Source: Ephemerocybe angulata
Lineage: Eukaryota > Basidiomycota > Agaricomycetes > Agaricales > Psathyrellaceae
Reading direction: 5' to 3'
Length of the DNA: 64,000 nt
NCBI GenBank assembly: GCA_013368325.1
Contig: JAACJK010000178.1
Coordinates: forward strand, 1 to 64,000
How positions within the stretch are numbered: the stretch's first letter is position 1; every line of letters starts with the position of its first letter. This document shows, piece after piece, positions 19,701-27,886 of this stretch. Under the pieces are notes generated by a model. That model was not told the origin of the DNA and searched no databases. It saw only the letters and a program-made list of their open reading frames with translations. The position numbers and the translations under genes were made by a program.

Positions 19701-21520
19701 TTTGCGAAGTCGTTCCCAATATATTCACCCCCTTTGTCGTCTCGAAGCTCCTTGACCTTTAACCCGTGTACTCGTTCGCACTCAGCGACAAACTCCTGGA
19801 ACTTCTGGAACACCTCTGACTTGCGCTTTAGAGCGTATACTCGTTTGAAGCGGGAATAGTCGTCGATGAAGGTGACCCAGTACTCGAAACCAGATGGTGT
19901 TCGTGGTAGTGGTCCGTGGACGTCGGAGTGGATTCGATCGAGGAGTCCGTTGGCGCGATGCTGAGAGAGAGAAGGGAAGGGGTCTCGGTGCTGCTTCCCT
20001 GCGATGCAGTCGTTGCAGAAGTCCTTCATTGTAGTACCGTCCTTGACGAGTATCCCTGTGCCTAGCTCCTGTCGAAGGAGTGTGTCCAGACGATCCTTGC
20101 CTATGTGGCCAAGTCGCTGATGGAGCAGCTCCTTGTCTACCTTCGTCGTGAAGAACGCTGCTGACTGTGTGTTTATCAGCGTGGTTCCGTCGAGAGTGCC
20201 AGTGGTTCCGCGAATGGTAGCTGTTAGGATTAGCTGACCCTTCTTGAAGAACTCTAGTGTGGAGTCTTCGATTACGATCCGGACTCCGCAGTGACGAACG
20301 ACATATAGAAGTGAGAAGAGGTTGGATTGCAAATCAGGGACATATAGTACATTCTCAAACACAACAGTCTGCCCAGTCCTCCCATTGATCCTCGGTGTAA
20401 AGTACACAGTACCCATCCCGATCGCCCATACAATCTCGTGATTAGCGAGCTTGATGGGGACCTTCACCCTGACCATGTTACGGATCCACTCGCGATGGGG
20501 CGTCATATGTGAGGAAGCTCCTGAGTCTGTGTTCCATGATGAGTCAGTGGGTGTAGAGGGGATCTGACGGGTGAGAGGACTTGCGATGTGGGCGACCTGT
20601 GCCATGAGGGCCTTCTCCTGCAGTGTGGCAGGAGACTGGGAAGCGACTTCAGCGACCTGGGCCTTTCCGTTCTGGAAACGACACTCCTCGTTGGTGTGCG
20701 AGTTGCTGCGGTGGTACTTGCACTTGTAGGTCTTCTTGGGCTTGGATGCAGCCTGAAGAGCCGTGGAGGAGGTACCATCAGCGAGGGAGGTGTTTCGAGT
20801 GAGGCTGTCGGCCTTGCGAAGGTGGTCGAGAATGACGGAGGGATCAGCGTCGGCACTGGTGGCAGAGATGTGGTTGAGGGTATGGCGAAGGAGTTCATCT
20901 TCCTTTCCAAGACCGATGACGATCATGGCGAGGGAGATGTCGCGAGCGAGGTAGGCGGCGGTGTAGCCATCGATCAACTCTGCTTCCTTTTTGAGGACAT
21001 CGACCTTGACAGTCCTATCTCCTTCCTTGTAGCTGAGGGGAGCGGTCTCCGCTTCCTGGAGGGTAACACCGACTGGGAGTAGAGAAGTGAGACGTGCACC
21101 AAGTGCAACAGCTCGGGAGCCGAAGTCTTGATAGGACTCGTTCTCAAAGCCAGAAGACCTCATGCGAAGGGAGATGAGCTCTTGGAGGATGGTGATGCGA
21201 GAGCTGGAGTCCTTGGGTTCGTACTGCTCAAGAAGTCGTTTCCAGGTGCCTGGAAGATCGAGGATGCTGATACCCATGAGGACGGTCTCAGTCTGGGAGG
21301 CATCGAGCGTTGAGCGGATGTAGCCAACAAGCTTGGAGCGGCGCCCTCGGAAGCTTGTGACGAGACGAGAGTCAGAGCCAGGTGAAGGCTCTGTCTCGGT
21401 GCCCATGAGGATGTCGTAGGCATCGTACTCGAGTGCCTTGTTGACACAGATGCGCTTCCATTCCTGGACGGTGTAGACGTTGAGGGAAACGAGCGAGGTG
21501 GAGGTTTCGGATGAGGACAT
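16712..21520 (-). CDS. Copia Gag-Pol polyprotein
   Basis: A single 1602-codon frame starts at an ATG at 21520. The order is Gag of the UBN2 type, a C/H-type zinc motif (CKYHRSNSHTNEEC), protease (WNTDSGASSHM), GAG-pre-integrase (HQRLGHIGKDRL), integrase with a D-D-E core (DVHGPLPRT, VTFIDDYSRF, ATPQQNGVAERLNR), then a long linker, RVT_2 reverse transcriptase (IDVSNAYLNG, VFVDDITI) and RNase H (YTDADHAGCLDTRRS, STEAEYVA). The linker has two 9-bp tandem repeats encoding Pro-Pro-Ala and Asp-Asp-Glu runs (19028-19165 and 18920-19010). No stop or frameshift is present, so the protein should be functional. The 338-nt leader and LTR would drive expression. Confidence 0.95.
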   Translation of the reverse strand: MSSSETSTSLVSLNVYTVQEWKRICVNKALEYDAYDILMGTETEPSPGSDSRLVTSFRGRRSKLVGYIRSTLDASQTETVLMGISILDLPGTWKRLLEQYEPKDSSSRITILQELISLRMRSSGFENESYQDFGSRAVALGARLTSLLPVGVTLQEAETAPLSYKEGDRTVKVDVLKKEAELIDGYTAAYLARDISLAMIVIGLGKEDELLRHTLNHISATSADADPSVILDHLRKADSLTRNTSLADGTSSTALQAASKPKKTYKCKYHRSNSHTNEECRFQNGKAQVAEVASQSPATLQEKALMAQVAHIASPLTRQIPSTPTDSSWNTDSGASSHMTPHREWIRNMVRVKVPIKLANHEIVWAIGMGTVYFTPRINGRTGQTVVFENVLYVPDLQSNLFSLLYVVRHCGVRIVIEDSTLEFFKKGQLILTATIRGTTGTLDGTTLINTQSAAFFTTKVDKELLHQRLGHIGKDRLDTLLRQELGTGILVKDGTTMKDFCNDCIAGKQHRDPFPSLSQHRANGLLDRIHSDVHGPLPRTPSGFEYWVTFIDDYSRFKRVYALKRKSEVFQKFQEFVAECERVHGLKVKELRDDKGGEYIGNDFAKWCTDRGITRQHTVKATPQQNGVAERLNRTLAEGVIAMLNQAKLPASFWAQAVLYLTDVLNATPSSALSKTTSYEVWHKQKPDLSIYRVFGCRAFVNIARKDRKNLQSHTEPCIFIGFETGYKGWRCYNPITKKAHISRDIIFDENTFPGLSTTTPAPAHTPIGLGDIWPDLEDEDDDAPPPAPPAPLAPLAPPVPPAPPAPPAPPAPPAPPAPPAPPAPPRAPPSDEDSSDEDDEDDEDDEDDEDDEDDEDDEDDDDEDNSGAQQAPPHTPSQTMDLKALGKQTASRPQFHPTSPTSPTPKAEPQKSTPPTSPERPIPAPTFPAPPPPAPAPVPRKPITQPMVAQGSRPVRQKAVPDYFKLTGGTRRTTKPVARRQGGEPPADQGGDKDDENPFNPPPLTAQDFEDEDNGDNDNVDLERALFATPIMQALMDVYDIGEYIPADEAVEMVLMMATDKMEHAFGAATRPEDSPRSWKEAMSRPDHEFWAAACQTEMDALIANGTWEIVKLPDDRKAIGSRWVFLIKRKSDGTIDRYKARLVAKGYSQQPGVDYDQIFSPTARLTALRTALAKAAMNGEYIESIDVSNAYLNGEIEDKYEVYMTQPEGFEIRGPNGAKWVCRLKKGIYGLKQSGRLWYQKLAAELERLGFTQIKTDPSFYVWEADGIRITLPVFVDDITIISKSQDKVKWLKESLAKVFTLKDLGPTTYLLGIKVDYDRENRTLHLSQRQYILDILKRFRMENCTPVATPMDPGSGTSLAKYDLSKQEQREMKTVPYINAVGALMYLAIGTRPDIAYSVAKLAQFNSNPGPIHWKAVKHLFRYLKGTMDLRLTYRNEGESLSSELFQAYTDADHAGCLDTRRSTSGFLIKMGTGAVSWSAKKQATVADSSTEAEYVAASSAGREVIWMRSFLRELGTTVTGPSRLMVDNQSALKVLRNPEHHSRMKHIDIKMHWIREVIKRGEIEVHFLPTNDMIADIFTKPLPKPAVQRHRLALGLE
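18920..19165 (-). repeat. Two 9-bp minisatellites in the copia linker
   Basis: At 18920-19010 CATCATCCT-type units encode an Asp/Glu run; at 19028-19165 GGAGGTGCA-type units encode Pro-Pro-Ala repeats. Both keep frame. They lie between integrase and reverse transcriptase, a region that tolerates length change. Confidence 0.9.
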
Positions 21521-21829
21521 GGTGGAGATCGATCGACGATGTGTGAGGGAGAGGGAAGAAGGGGAACTTCTGGGCGAGAATCACCGCAGAAGTGAGGGAA
21601 TGCTAAGAGGGATTCCGGACGGAAGAATCCGTCAAGAAGTACCAAAATAGCGGAAGCGAGATCAAACACGCAGCTGGGCGTGTGATGTGGAGCTGGAGCA
21701 AGGCGTCGATGAACGACACGAAGCTGTGATGGAGCGAGGTGTGACCGAGTGAAGAGTGACGAGTGGGCAGTGATAGCGTATAGAACGCGGTGTCTGATAA
21801 CGTGTGGTGTCGTGTATCAGAGGAGCCCG

Positions 21830-21840
21830 GGGCTCATAAC
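21830..21840 (-). other. Copia primer-binding site matching the tRNA-iMet anticodon arm
   Basis: On the plus strand GGGCTCATAAC directly abuts the 5' LTR (one base away). It is the anticodon-loop sequence of initiator methionine tRNA, so the element RNA carries the complement. This implies priming by an internally cleaved half-tRNA, as known for Drosophila copia. Confidence 0.75.
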
Positions 21841-21841
21841 T

Positions 21842-22179
21842 TGATAAACTGCTAAGTTTATAAGTCGTTGAAGCCACTGCAAGTGGGAGATAGTTCGATA
21901 AGGGAACTACCCACTTGCAGTGTAGACTATATACTGTGTGGAACAATAGACGATCCATATCGGGAGAACAATAAAGTACGTACGAATATGGAACAATAGA
22001 AGTGAGAACAATGCTGTGTGATATATGTGAAACGATGGAATGAATGAACAATGTGATCGTGGATATATATAGAACAAAGAAGCATTAGAACAATAGAAAA
22101 GTTTGAAAGAGGCAGCGCCTATGTGAAGGTGAAGAGAACAATGGGCGAGCCATGGAGACATGTGCATTGTACTTCAACA
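21842..22179 (-). repeat. Copia 5' LTR (right)
   Basis: 338 bp, read as identical to 16346-16683. As the promoter-bearing copy it drives the polyprotein towards lower coordinates. Confidence 0.95.
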
Positions 22180-22184
22180 GGAAT
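22180..22184. other. Target-site duplication GGAAT, right copy
   Basis: Exact match to 16341-16345. Confidence 0.95.
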
Positions 22185-24823
22185 AGGGCAGGAGAGATGG
22201 AGTCACCCGCCATTATGCCCCATGTAGAGTTGAACGCGCTAGAGTAGTCATTGCCGACCTTCACTCTGTACGTCATCTGTCGATAGAACTCTCGAAGCCA
22301 GTCGATGATGGGCCCACGAGCCCCGAGATCGTGAAGCTTCGTCCACAAGGTATCGAGGTTGGTTGATGGGAACGCGTTCTTGAGATTGATGGAGAGGGTT
22401 ATCAAGCACTTCCCGCTGGCCCGAGCTTTGTCAATGCAGTGCCGTAGCACAAAGGAGTTGTTATTCGTGCGGTAGCCTTCCCGAAATCCATTTTGAGAGT
22501 CAGGGATGAGTTTCGTATCATCGAGGTACTCGCGGAATCGACGATCGATCATCAGAGTCATGACCTTGGCGACGCATGACTCCAGTGCAATGATTCTGTA
22601 GCTCTTGGGATCTGCCAGCGGTTTCTGAGGCTTTGGCAAGGCAATGAGGGTGCTCAGTGTCCACAAGCTCGGAATCTTCCGTTGCTCGATACACGCGCTG
22701 AGTAGGTCCCGAAGCTTCTCGTTACTGATCGAGAGTAAGTCGTGGTAACCGACATTGTCGATACCCCTCGCGCTCTTCCGTGGGCGCTTACAGACCTTCC
22801 TCTTTGCCCAAATCACCTCCTGCGTCCCATAGCGTCGTGAGAAGGTACCGTGAGGCGTGACGTCCACCGTCGAATCAGGGATCTCTGCAGCCCGCTGCTT
22901 GTCTTCCAGGAACCTCGCTTCGTCAATCGTGCGAGGGAGCACGACTGGTGGGTTCATCCGTACCGAGAACTCCTCCCGGGCTTGCTTGATGGTTATACCT
23001 AAGGCCCGGCGCCTCCCCTCCGTCCACGACCGCCGTAACTTCCAGAACTCGCCCGTTGTTCGACAGTGCAGCAACATTTGTAAGTTGAACCACTTCTTCA
23101 GTCGACTCCTGAGACGACCTCGATGTTTATTTGAACGCGGGTTCGTGTCTCTCGGCATTGTCATCCTGGGGGTATCTTTCATGAGAGAATGGAGGCTGCG
23201 CTCTTTCTGGGGAGGTTTCGGTAGGCGTGGGAGGACAGTGGTCACCTTCGGTTTGTCGAGAGGGAGGGGCGGGTCCCCAGCATTCTGATCTGCACTCCCA
23301 GGGCGGGAGTCGCGCATTGTCTCGAGGTCATCGATGTCGGGCAGGGAAAAGTGCACCAATGGCACGGGTGGAGAACGACGGGCAGCATCCACAGCCGCCT
23401 TCCAAGGTTCGAGAGTTCGAATTCTGTCGTTGACTGGGATGAAGTTGGTGGGTGTCGTGCGTTTGATCAGTAGGTAAGCAGCCCTTGCCAATGACAACGA
23501 CTCATCGAGACTACCTCTGAGGTACGCGGGGCCAATTTGGTGACATAGAGAGCGGATGGTAGGGATAGAGTCGATATAGAAGACCAGCGCCTGGTTGGGA
23601 GGAGCATGGAGCGCAGCGTAGCCAACGGCGCATAGCAGGGCGTTTGCTCGTGGACCAGCCACCGTTATGACCTCAATCGATTTTGATGTGCGAGCAATCG
23701 CGCATCGAAAACGACCATTCGCAATCCCATGGCAAGCAATATAGACGTTCGTCGGGGATCCCTTTTCTGCGGCCGGCCCATAAAAGTCGAGTGTAGCCTC
23801 TTCGTCGTCCATGCTGGATGCCATGACCTCATCCAGGAGGAAGTCGAGGTCAGACGAGCTCTGGGGAAGACAATCTTCTCGTGAAAAGGTATTCTCTCGT
23901 CCAGATGGATCCTCAGGTTTGTGTATGGACGCGGGGACTTCGAGAGTGAGTTGTAGACAGGCATGATCGAATGAAAAGTGGGGTCTAGTGATGGCAAGTG
24001 AAACGAACTGTGTGACAAGGCTCTGCGAGACCAATGCGAAGTCGATGACTGTGGGAGAGCCGTGGTCCTGAAACGACGTTGGTAGGCCCGGAGAGTTCAC
24101 CTCCAGTGAAGACCCATTAGCTATAAGCACGCCATGCGGCGTACAAACATCGTTGCGCAACCACCGGCCTCGAGTGTTGACAACAGGATCAGAGGACGTG
24201 CGCGGATACCTGTCGCTGGCACTCTCGAGCTGCCAGTTGCCGGTTCTTCCATTGAGGTCGCCCGATATCACGAAACCCTTCCGAGCATTTTCACCAGCGC
24301 ACGTAGCCAGAATCTCGGCAAGCTTGACCTCGGGTAGGACCTTACTCCACTTCCACCATTTAGATAGTGCAGGGGGAATGTATGCGTTGACCACGAACAT
24401 GTCGTCAAACTCGAGGACGATAATGTCGGGACACGCCAGGTCCTGGCGGTACGTAAAAGAGAGGTTGGAGTCGAACACCGCAGCCACCCCACCCCACTGT
24501 TGATCATCAGTTGGGATGACGGGACGGGGATGACTGATAATCTCGAAGCCAATAGGCAGATGGCCCGAGATATCCTGGTTGGGAGCGAGGCCCGTCTCCT
24601 GAAAGAAGGTAATTGAATTTGACTTTATCATCTCGACGATGACCGCCTCCTTGATTGAAACGGCAAGATCTCCCTTGACATTCCACGACGCGATGGTCAA
24701 GGTCATGTAGCCTTCTGAAGCACGTTCAACGATATCCGGGCTTTCGTACGATAAACTTGAATCATCAGCCAGGCCTGGCGACGCACTAAGAGTCATTGCC
24801 TCATTAATCAGAATAATGGTCAA
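22180..24823 (-). pseudogene. LINE ORF2, 5' part (endonuclease, RNase H-like segment, RT fingers/palm)
   Basis: Near the start ASWNVKG, FFQETGL, GDLNGRTG and FDHACL give the Asn, Glu, Asp-x-Asn and Asp-His residues of an EEP endonuclease that nicks target DNA. About 60-170 residues further on, NVYIACHG, AGPRANALLCAVGYAA and LVFYIDSIPTIRSLC resemble an RNase H fold in which only the third acidic residue remains. The RT follows (SYRIIALESCVAKV, SQNGFREGYRTNN, GIMAGDSISPALF). In RT motif A the catalytic aspartate is Asn (codon 22385-22387, ITLSINLKNAF), a possible single G-to-A change. The frame runs into the copia target site. The upstream start at 24823 is a non-ATG guess; translation probably begins higher up. 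Confidence 0.85.
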
Positions 24824-25062
24824 TGTGTTAGAGACCGGCCATACGTGAGGGATTCAGCATGAAAGTCATCATCATTGAAATCGTAAGGGGTACTTGAAGG
24901 CGATCCGGAACTAGAGACAGTATCATAAGATTCATAACAAGTCCGAGAATATGTATGTATATAAGGCGTACGAAAACGGTCCATCGGGGGAAGCAAAATC
25001 GAGATCAAGTGAGTCCATTGGTTGCAGAGAATGATCAGACACAGGCGTGAAGAGCGAGCAAT

Positions 25063-26300
25063 TCAATTGTTGGAGATATGAGCGATAGCGCCGGGAACAG
25101 GAGGGTTGTGGGCAACACAGGCCACAAAGGCTTCGGCAGATCGACGGTTGTGGAACTTGATCGAGTAGTGGTCGCACGCAACGGATCTGGTGGACTGAAT
25201 GGACGCCCTCCCAAAAGCCGTGCTGTTGTAGGCGATGAGGATCTCAATGACAGCGGCGTGGTGGTTGCCGTCGTGCGATAGGTTCGAGTGTGGGCCGTAT
25301 AGGACGATAGCAGGCTGGTCGGCTTGATAAGCGGGAGGGCCTGTGGCCGCGCGAGCCTCGCGAGCAGCACGGTAAGGCAAGTCGCGGACTCGCGGCTTGG
25401 GCGAAGTTGAGGGGTGCGTATAGGAAGAGCGGAGGGTGGGGAAGGATTCACCGGATAGTGAGGATTAGGCGGGGAGTGGGTGGTGGTAGGGAAGGAAGGT
25501 GCAACGGGGGCAGAGCCTGACACCTTCGAGATGTTGGTGATGGAACCGCGCACGGCGTTCACGGATCCGCTCAGAAAGTCCACGCGGCCACGGAGCTCCG
25601 ACATCTCTCCGTTGAGCGCCTCGAGGCTCTGGACTGCAGGATAAATGGAGCTGATGTCCTCCTTGGCATGGTCAACCGAGTCTTGGATTTCGTCCGCGGT
25701 GGTCCTAGCCCAGTTGGCAGTATCCAATGCGAGTCCAACCTCATCCTTCATCTTGTTGACGGTGGAGTCGATGCGTGAAACATTGGCTTGCATGTCGTTC
25801 ATCCTGGTCCACATCGATTCGGACGCCTTTTCCAATTTGGTGAGTCTTTCGCCGAACCCCTCGTTGGACGTCTCGACGATATCGAGACGGTCAGCGAGGA
25901 TCACAACATCGTCTTCTTCCACTTTATGGAGGCGTGCAGCGATGTCTGCGAGTCGAACCGCCTCCAGCTCGTCGATGCGTTTGTTGACGAGACTGATCTT
26001 GGCGTTTACGGAGCGAAGAGCGGGTGCAATGGAGGACTCGGGAGCTGTGTTGGGGGCGATGTGAGGAATGGTGTCCTCCTGAATGATGGTCTTCGCTTTC
26101 TTCTTCCCATAGGCCTTGCTGGAGGTAGCAGTAGCTGTGGTCGGCGCAGCAGGAGGGACAGTCGTGGCGGCCCCTTTACCGCGAACAGGGCGAGCGGGGG
26201 GAGGCACGGGGACATTGGGGTCTGCCTCGGGTACAATGGGAGGGATGATAGGAAGAGATTTGGTCGCCGGAAGGCCTTTGATGGGTGATTGCTTTGGCAT
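25063..26300 (-). pseudogene. LINE ORF1 (coiled-coil RNA-binding protein), frameshifted
   Basis: An ATG at 26300 opens a frame with a Pro/Ala-rich head, then about 170 residues of heptad-rich coiled coil (RIDELEAVRLADIAARLHKV onward). The frame should shift between about 25380 and 25450. The alternative frame (25380-25063) carries a compact basic domain (ILIAYNSTAFGR, DHYSIKFHNRRSAEAFVACV) resembling an RNA-recognition fold, and ends at a stop near 25063. ORF1 proteins of this kind coat LINE RNA. It precedes ORF2 by about 240 bp. Confidence 0.7.
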
Positions 26301-26861
26301 GGTTGAGAGGAGGGCACGAACGATGATAGGAGATCCATGGATGGGGTGAAATCTTATATATTAACGGATAACGGCCCAAGCCCAGAGGATGTAAGGCGAA
26401 CTTGAGACAGCCCCACAAGGGCGGTATGGAGAGTAGAGATGTCCCATTTTGTGGTGGGACTGAGTATTGTTCGTGAAGAGGAAGTGTGGAAGTGTAACGG
26501 AGGAAAGCGACGCGGCGCTGATGCCAGGCTGGCAGCACAGCGTGCGCCGAGCGATCAGATCAATTCCGTCTTATTCGGGCGGTGCATGCAAGACAACAAG
26601 TTATAGATAATGCTAGCGGCAGCTGTTGTTGTATCGAGACATATCAGAGTTGGGGGTCAAGACGGTTCAAAGGCAGTATGAAATCAAATCCCCCGTAATT
26701 TCAAGGGATAGGTGGTAGGCGATAGGCAATGTTGGATCGTGAACGGCAATGAAGCAATCAAGCTTTCCAGACGAAGCATATAGAGTCCCGGGCAATACAG
26801 CCGTCGAATAGACAATATAACACATAGAGGCTATCAATCCCTTGTCGCACGGAATAGATAA
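26301..26861. other. LINE 5' flank, no gene seen
   Basis: Probably holds the LINE 5' UTR. No domain, RNA gene or conserved motif was recognised. Confidence 0.4.
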
Positions 26862-27105
26862 AATGAGGCCATACGGCCCTCGAATATAGTGTCTATAGGC
26901 TATACAGCCCTCGAAGAGAATGGTATGAGGCCATACAGCCCTCGACAGAGACATAGAGGGTCCATATGTACGGTCCTCGACAGAGACATAGTGAGGCCAT
27001 ACGGCCCTCGATAGAGACATTGTGAGGCCGTACGACCCTCGATAGAGACACAGTGAGGCCATACGGCCCTCGACAGAGACATTGTGAGGCCGACGGCCCT
27101 CAGTG
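26862..27105. repeat. 31-bp minisatellite, about eight copies
   Basis: The unit begins TGAGGCCATACGGCCCTCG and continues ATAGAGACATTG. Copies differ by a few substitutions (CATACGG, CATACAG, CGTACGA) and two carry small insertions. Because 31 is not a multiple of three, a minus-strand frame (27110-26667) reads the unit in rotating phases, giving SLSRAVWPH-like repeats; that frame is probably not a protein. Confidence 0.9.
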
Positions 27106-27504
27106 TTCAACTAGTGGTGAATGATATGCAGGACTCTCTGTCGGTAGACGAGCGTCCTGTGCAAAGTCCTGCTCCATGGCGGCCTCTTCAGCTGCTGTGG
27201 GTTTCTTACCCCGTGTAGAAGGCCTGGTAGGGTTGGCAGGGGGCTTAGGCCGATTGTTATCCTTCTCCTTCTCCTTGTCCTTGCCGGTACCAGTGTTCGG
27301 CTTGGTAGAGCTGGTGGACGGGGAAGCGGAAGTGGATGCAGTGGGAGCGGGAGTACCGGAATCGCCATCCTCGCTGGGCTCGGTGTGGATGGTGCGTGGT
27401 GGTTGCCGTCTGTATCGTCGGAAGACACGTCTTCCGAACAAGAGGGGAACAGGAACGACTGGCTTACAATTCAAGACACCTTGCTTCCATATGTCAAGGT
27501 ACAT
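27100..27504 (-). CDS. Uncharacterised small basic, low-complexity ORF
   Basis: 134 codons from an ATG at 27504. Residues 1-40 are mixed, then a Thr/Ser/Pro-rich stretch leads to a charged run (KDKEKEKDNNRPKPP) and an acidic tail. No domain was recognised. It overlaps the minisatellite by a few bases and lies 382 bp after the stop of the 639-aa gene on the same strand. It could be a real small gene, a terminal exon of something else, or chance. Confidence 0.25.
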   Translation of the reverse strand: MYLDIWKQGVLNCKPVVPVPLLFGRRVFRRYRRQPPRTIHTEPSEDGDSGTPAPTASTSASPSTSSTKPNTGTGKDKEKEKDNNRPKPPANPTRPSTRGKKPTAAEEAAMEQDFAQDARLPTESPAYHSPLVEH

Positions 27505-27886
27505 GGACCATCCTGATAGCTTCAGAAAACATATTCTGACATTCTGAACTGTCAGAAAAAGGACTCCGTATTAGCTGCGACTGCGAAAGAGTACTCCATG
27601 AAGTGGAAGAATATAAAGTCAACGCATCGGAGGTAGGAGTCGTGCAGGAATATGGGGACCTGAAGCTTGAAGGGCGTACCCGTGACCCAACGGGCCCCGA
27701 CTCAATTAGCCCAGTGTGAGGGTGGTGAGAGAAGACTCATTTGGATTAGACCAGTTTAGTGGTGTATAATCGGGGAACCCTGAAGAGAGCCCTATATGTT
27801 TATCAATGGTTAAAGCTTCATATCTGTTCCACGAAAAGAGTCCACTCCACTGTAGTTGGCTATCAAGTAAAGTGAGTTAAGGTATC

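Larger units (their letters stand above)
16346..22179 (-). mobile_element. Complete Ty1/copia LTR retrotransposon
   Basis: The element is 5834 bp long, with two 338-bp LTRs that I read as identical, TG...CA ends, a perfect 5-bp target duplication, a tRNA-type primer site, a polypurine tract and one uninterrupted 1602-codon polyprotein. Identical LTRs are made at insertion, so this copy is recent and may still be active. It is inserted into the RT domain of the LINE, in the same orientation. Confidence 0.95.
14921..26300 (-). mobile_element. Non-LTR (LINE) retrotransposon, dead, split by a copia insertion
   Basis: On the minus strand ORF1 (26300 to about 25063) is followed by ORF2 (24823 to 22180, resumed at 16345 to 14921). 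ORF2 encodes an endonuclease/exonuclease/phosphatase-type nuclease and a reverse transcriptase. The copia element at 16346-22179 sits between RT motif B and the FADD box. Apart from that insertion there are at least two frameshifts and one catalytic substitution, so this copy cannot move by itself. Neither UTR boundary nor a target duplication for the LINE was identified. Confidence 0.85.

Noticed and set aside
26862..27105. CRISPR array
   Set aside because: Units are contiguous without unique spacers, and the genome is eukaryotic.
26667..27110. Minus-strand repetitive protein (SLSRAVWPH repeats)
   Set aside because: Produced by the 31-bp minisatellite read in rotating frames; no independent support.
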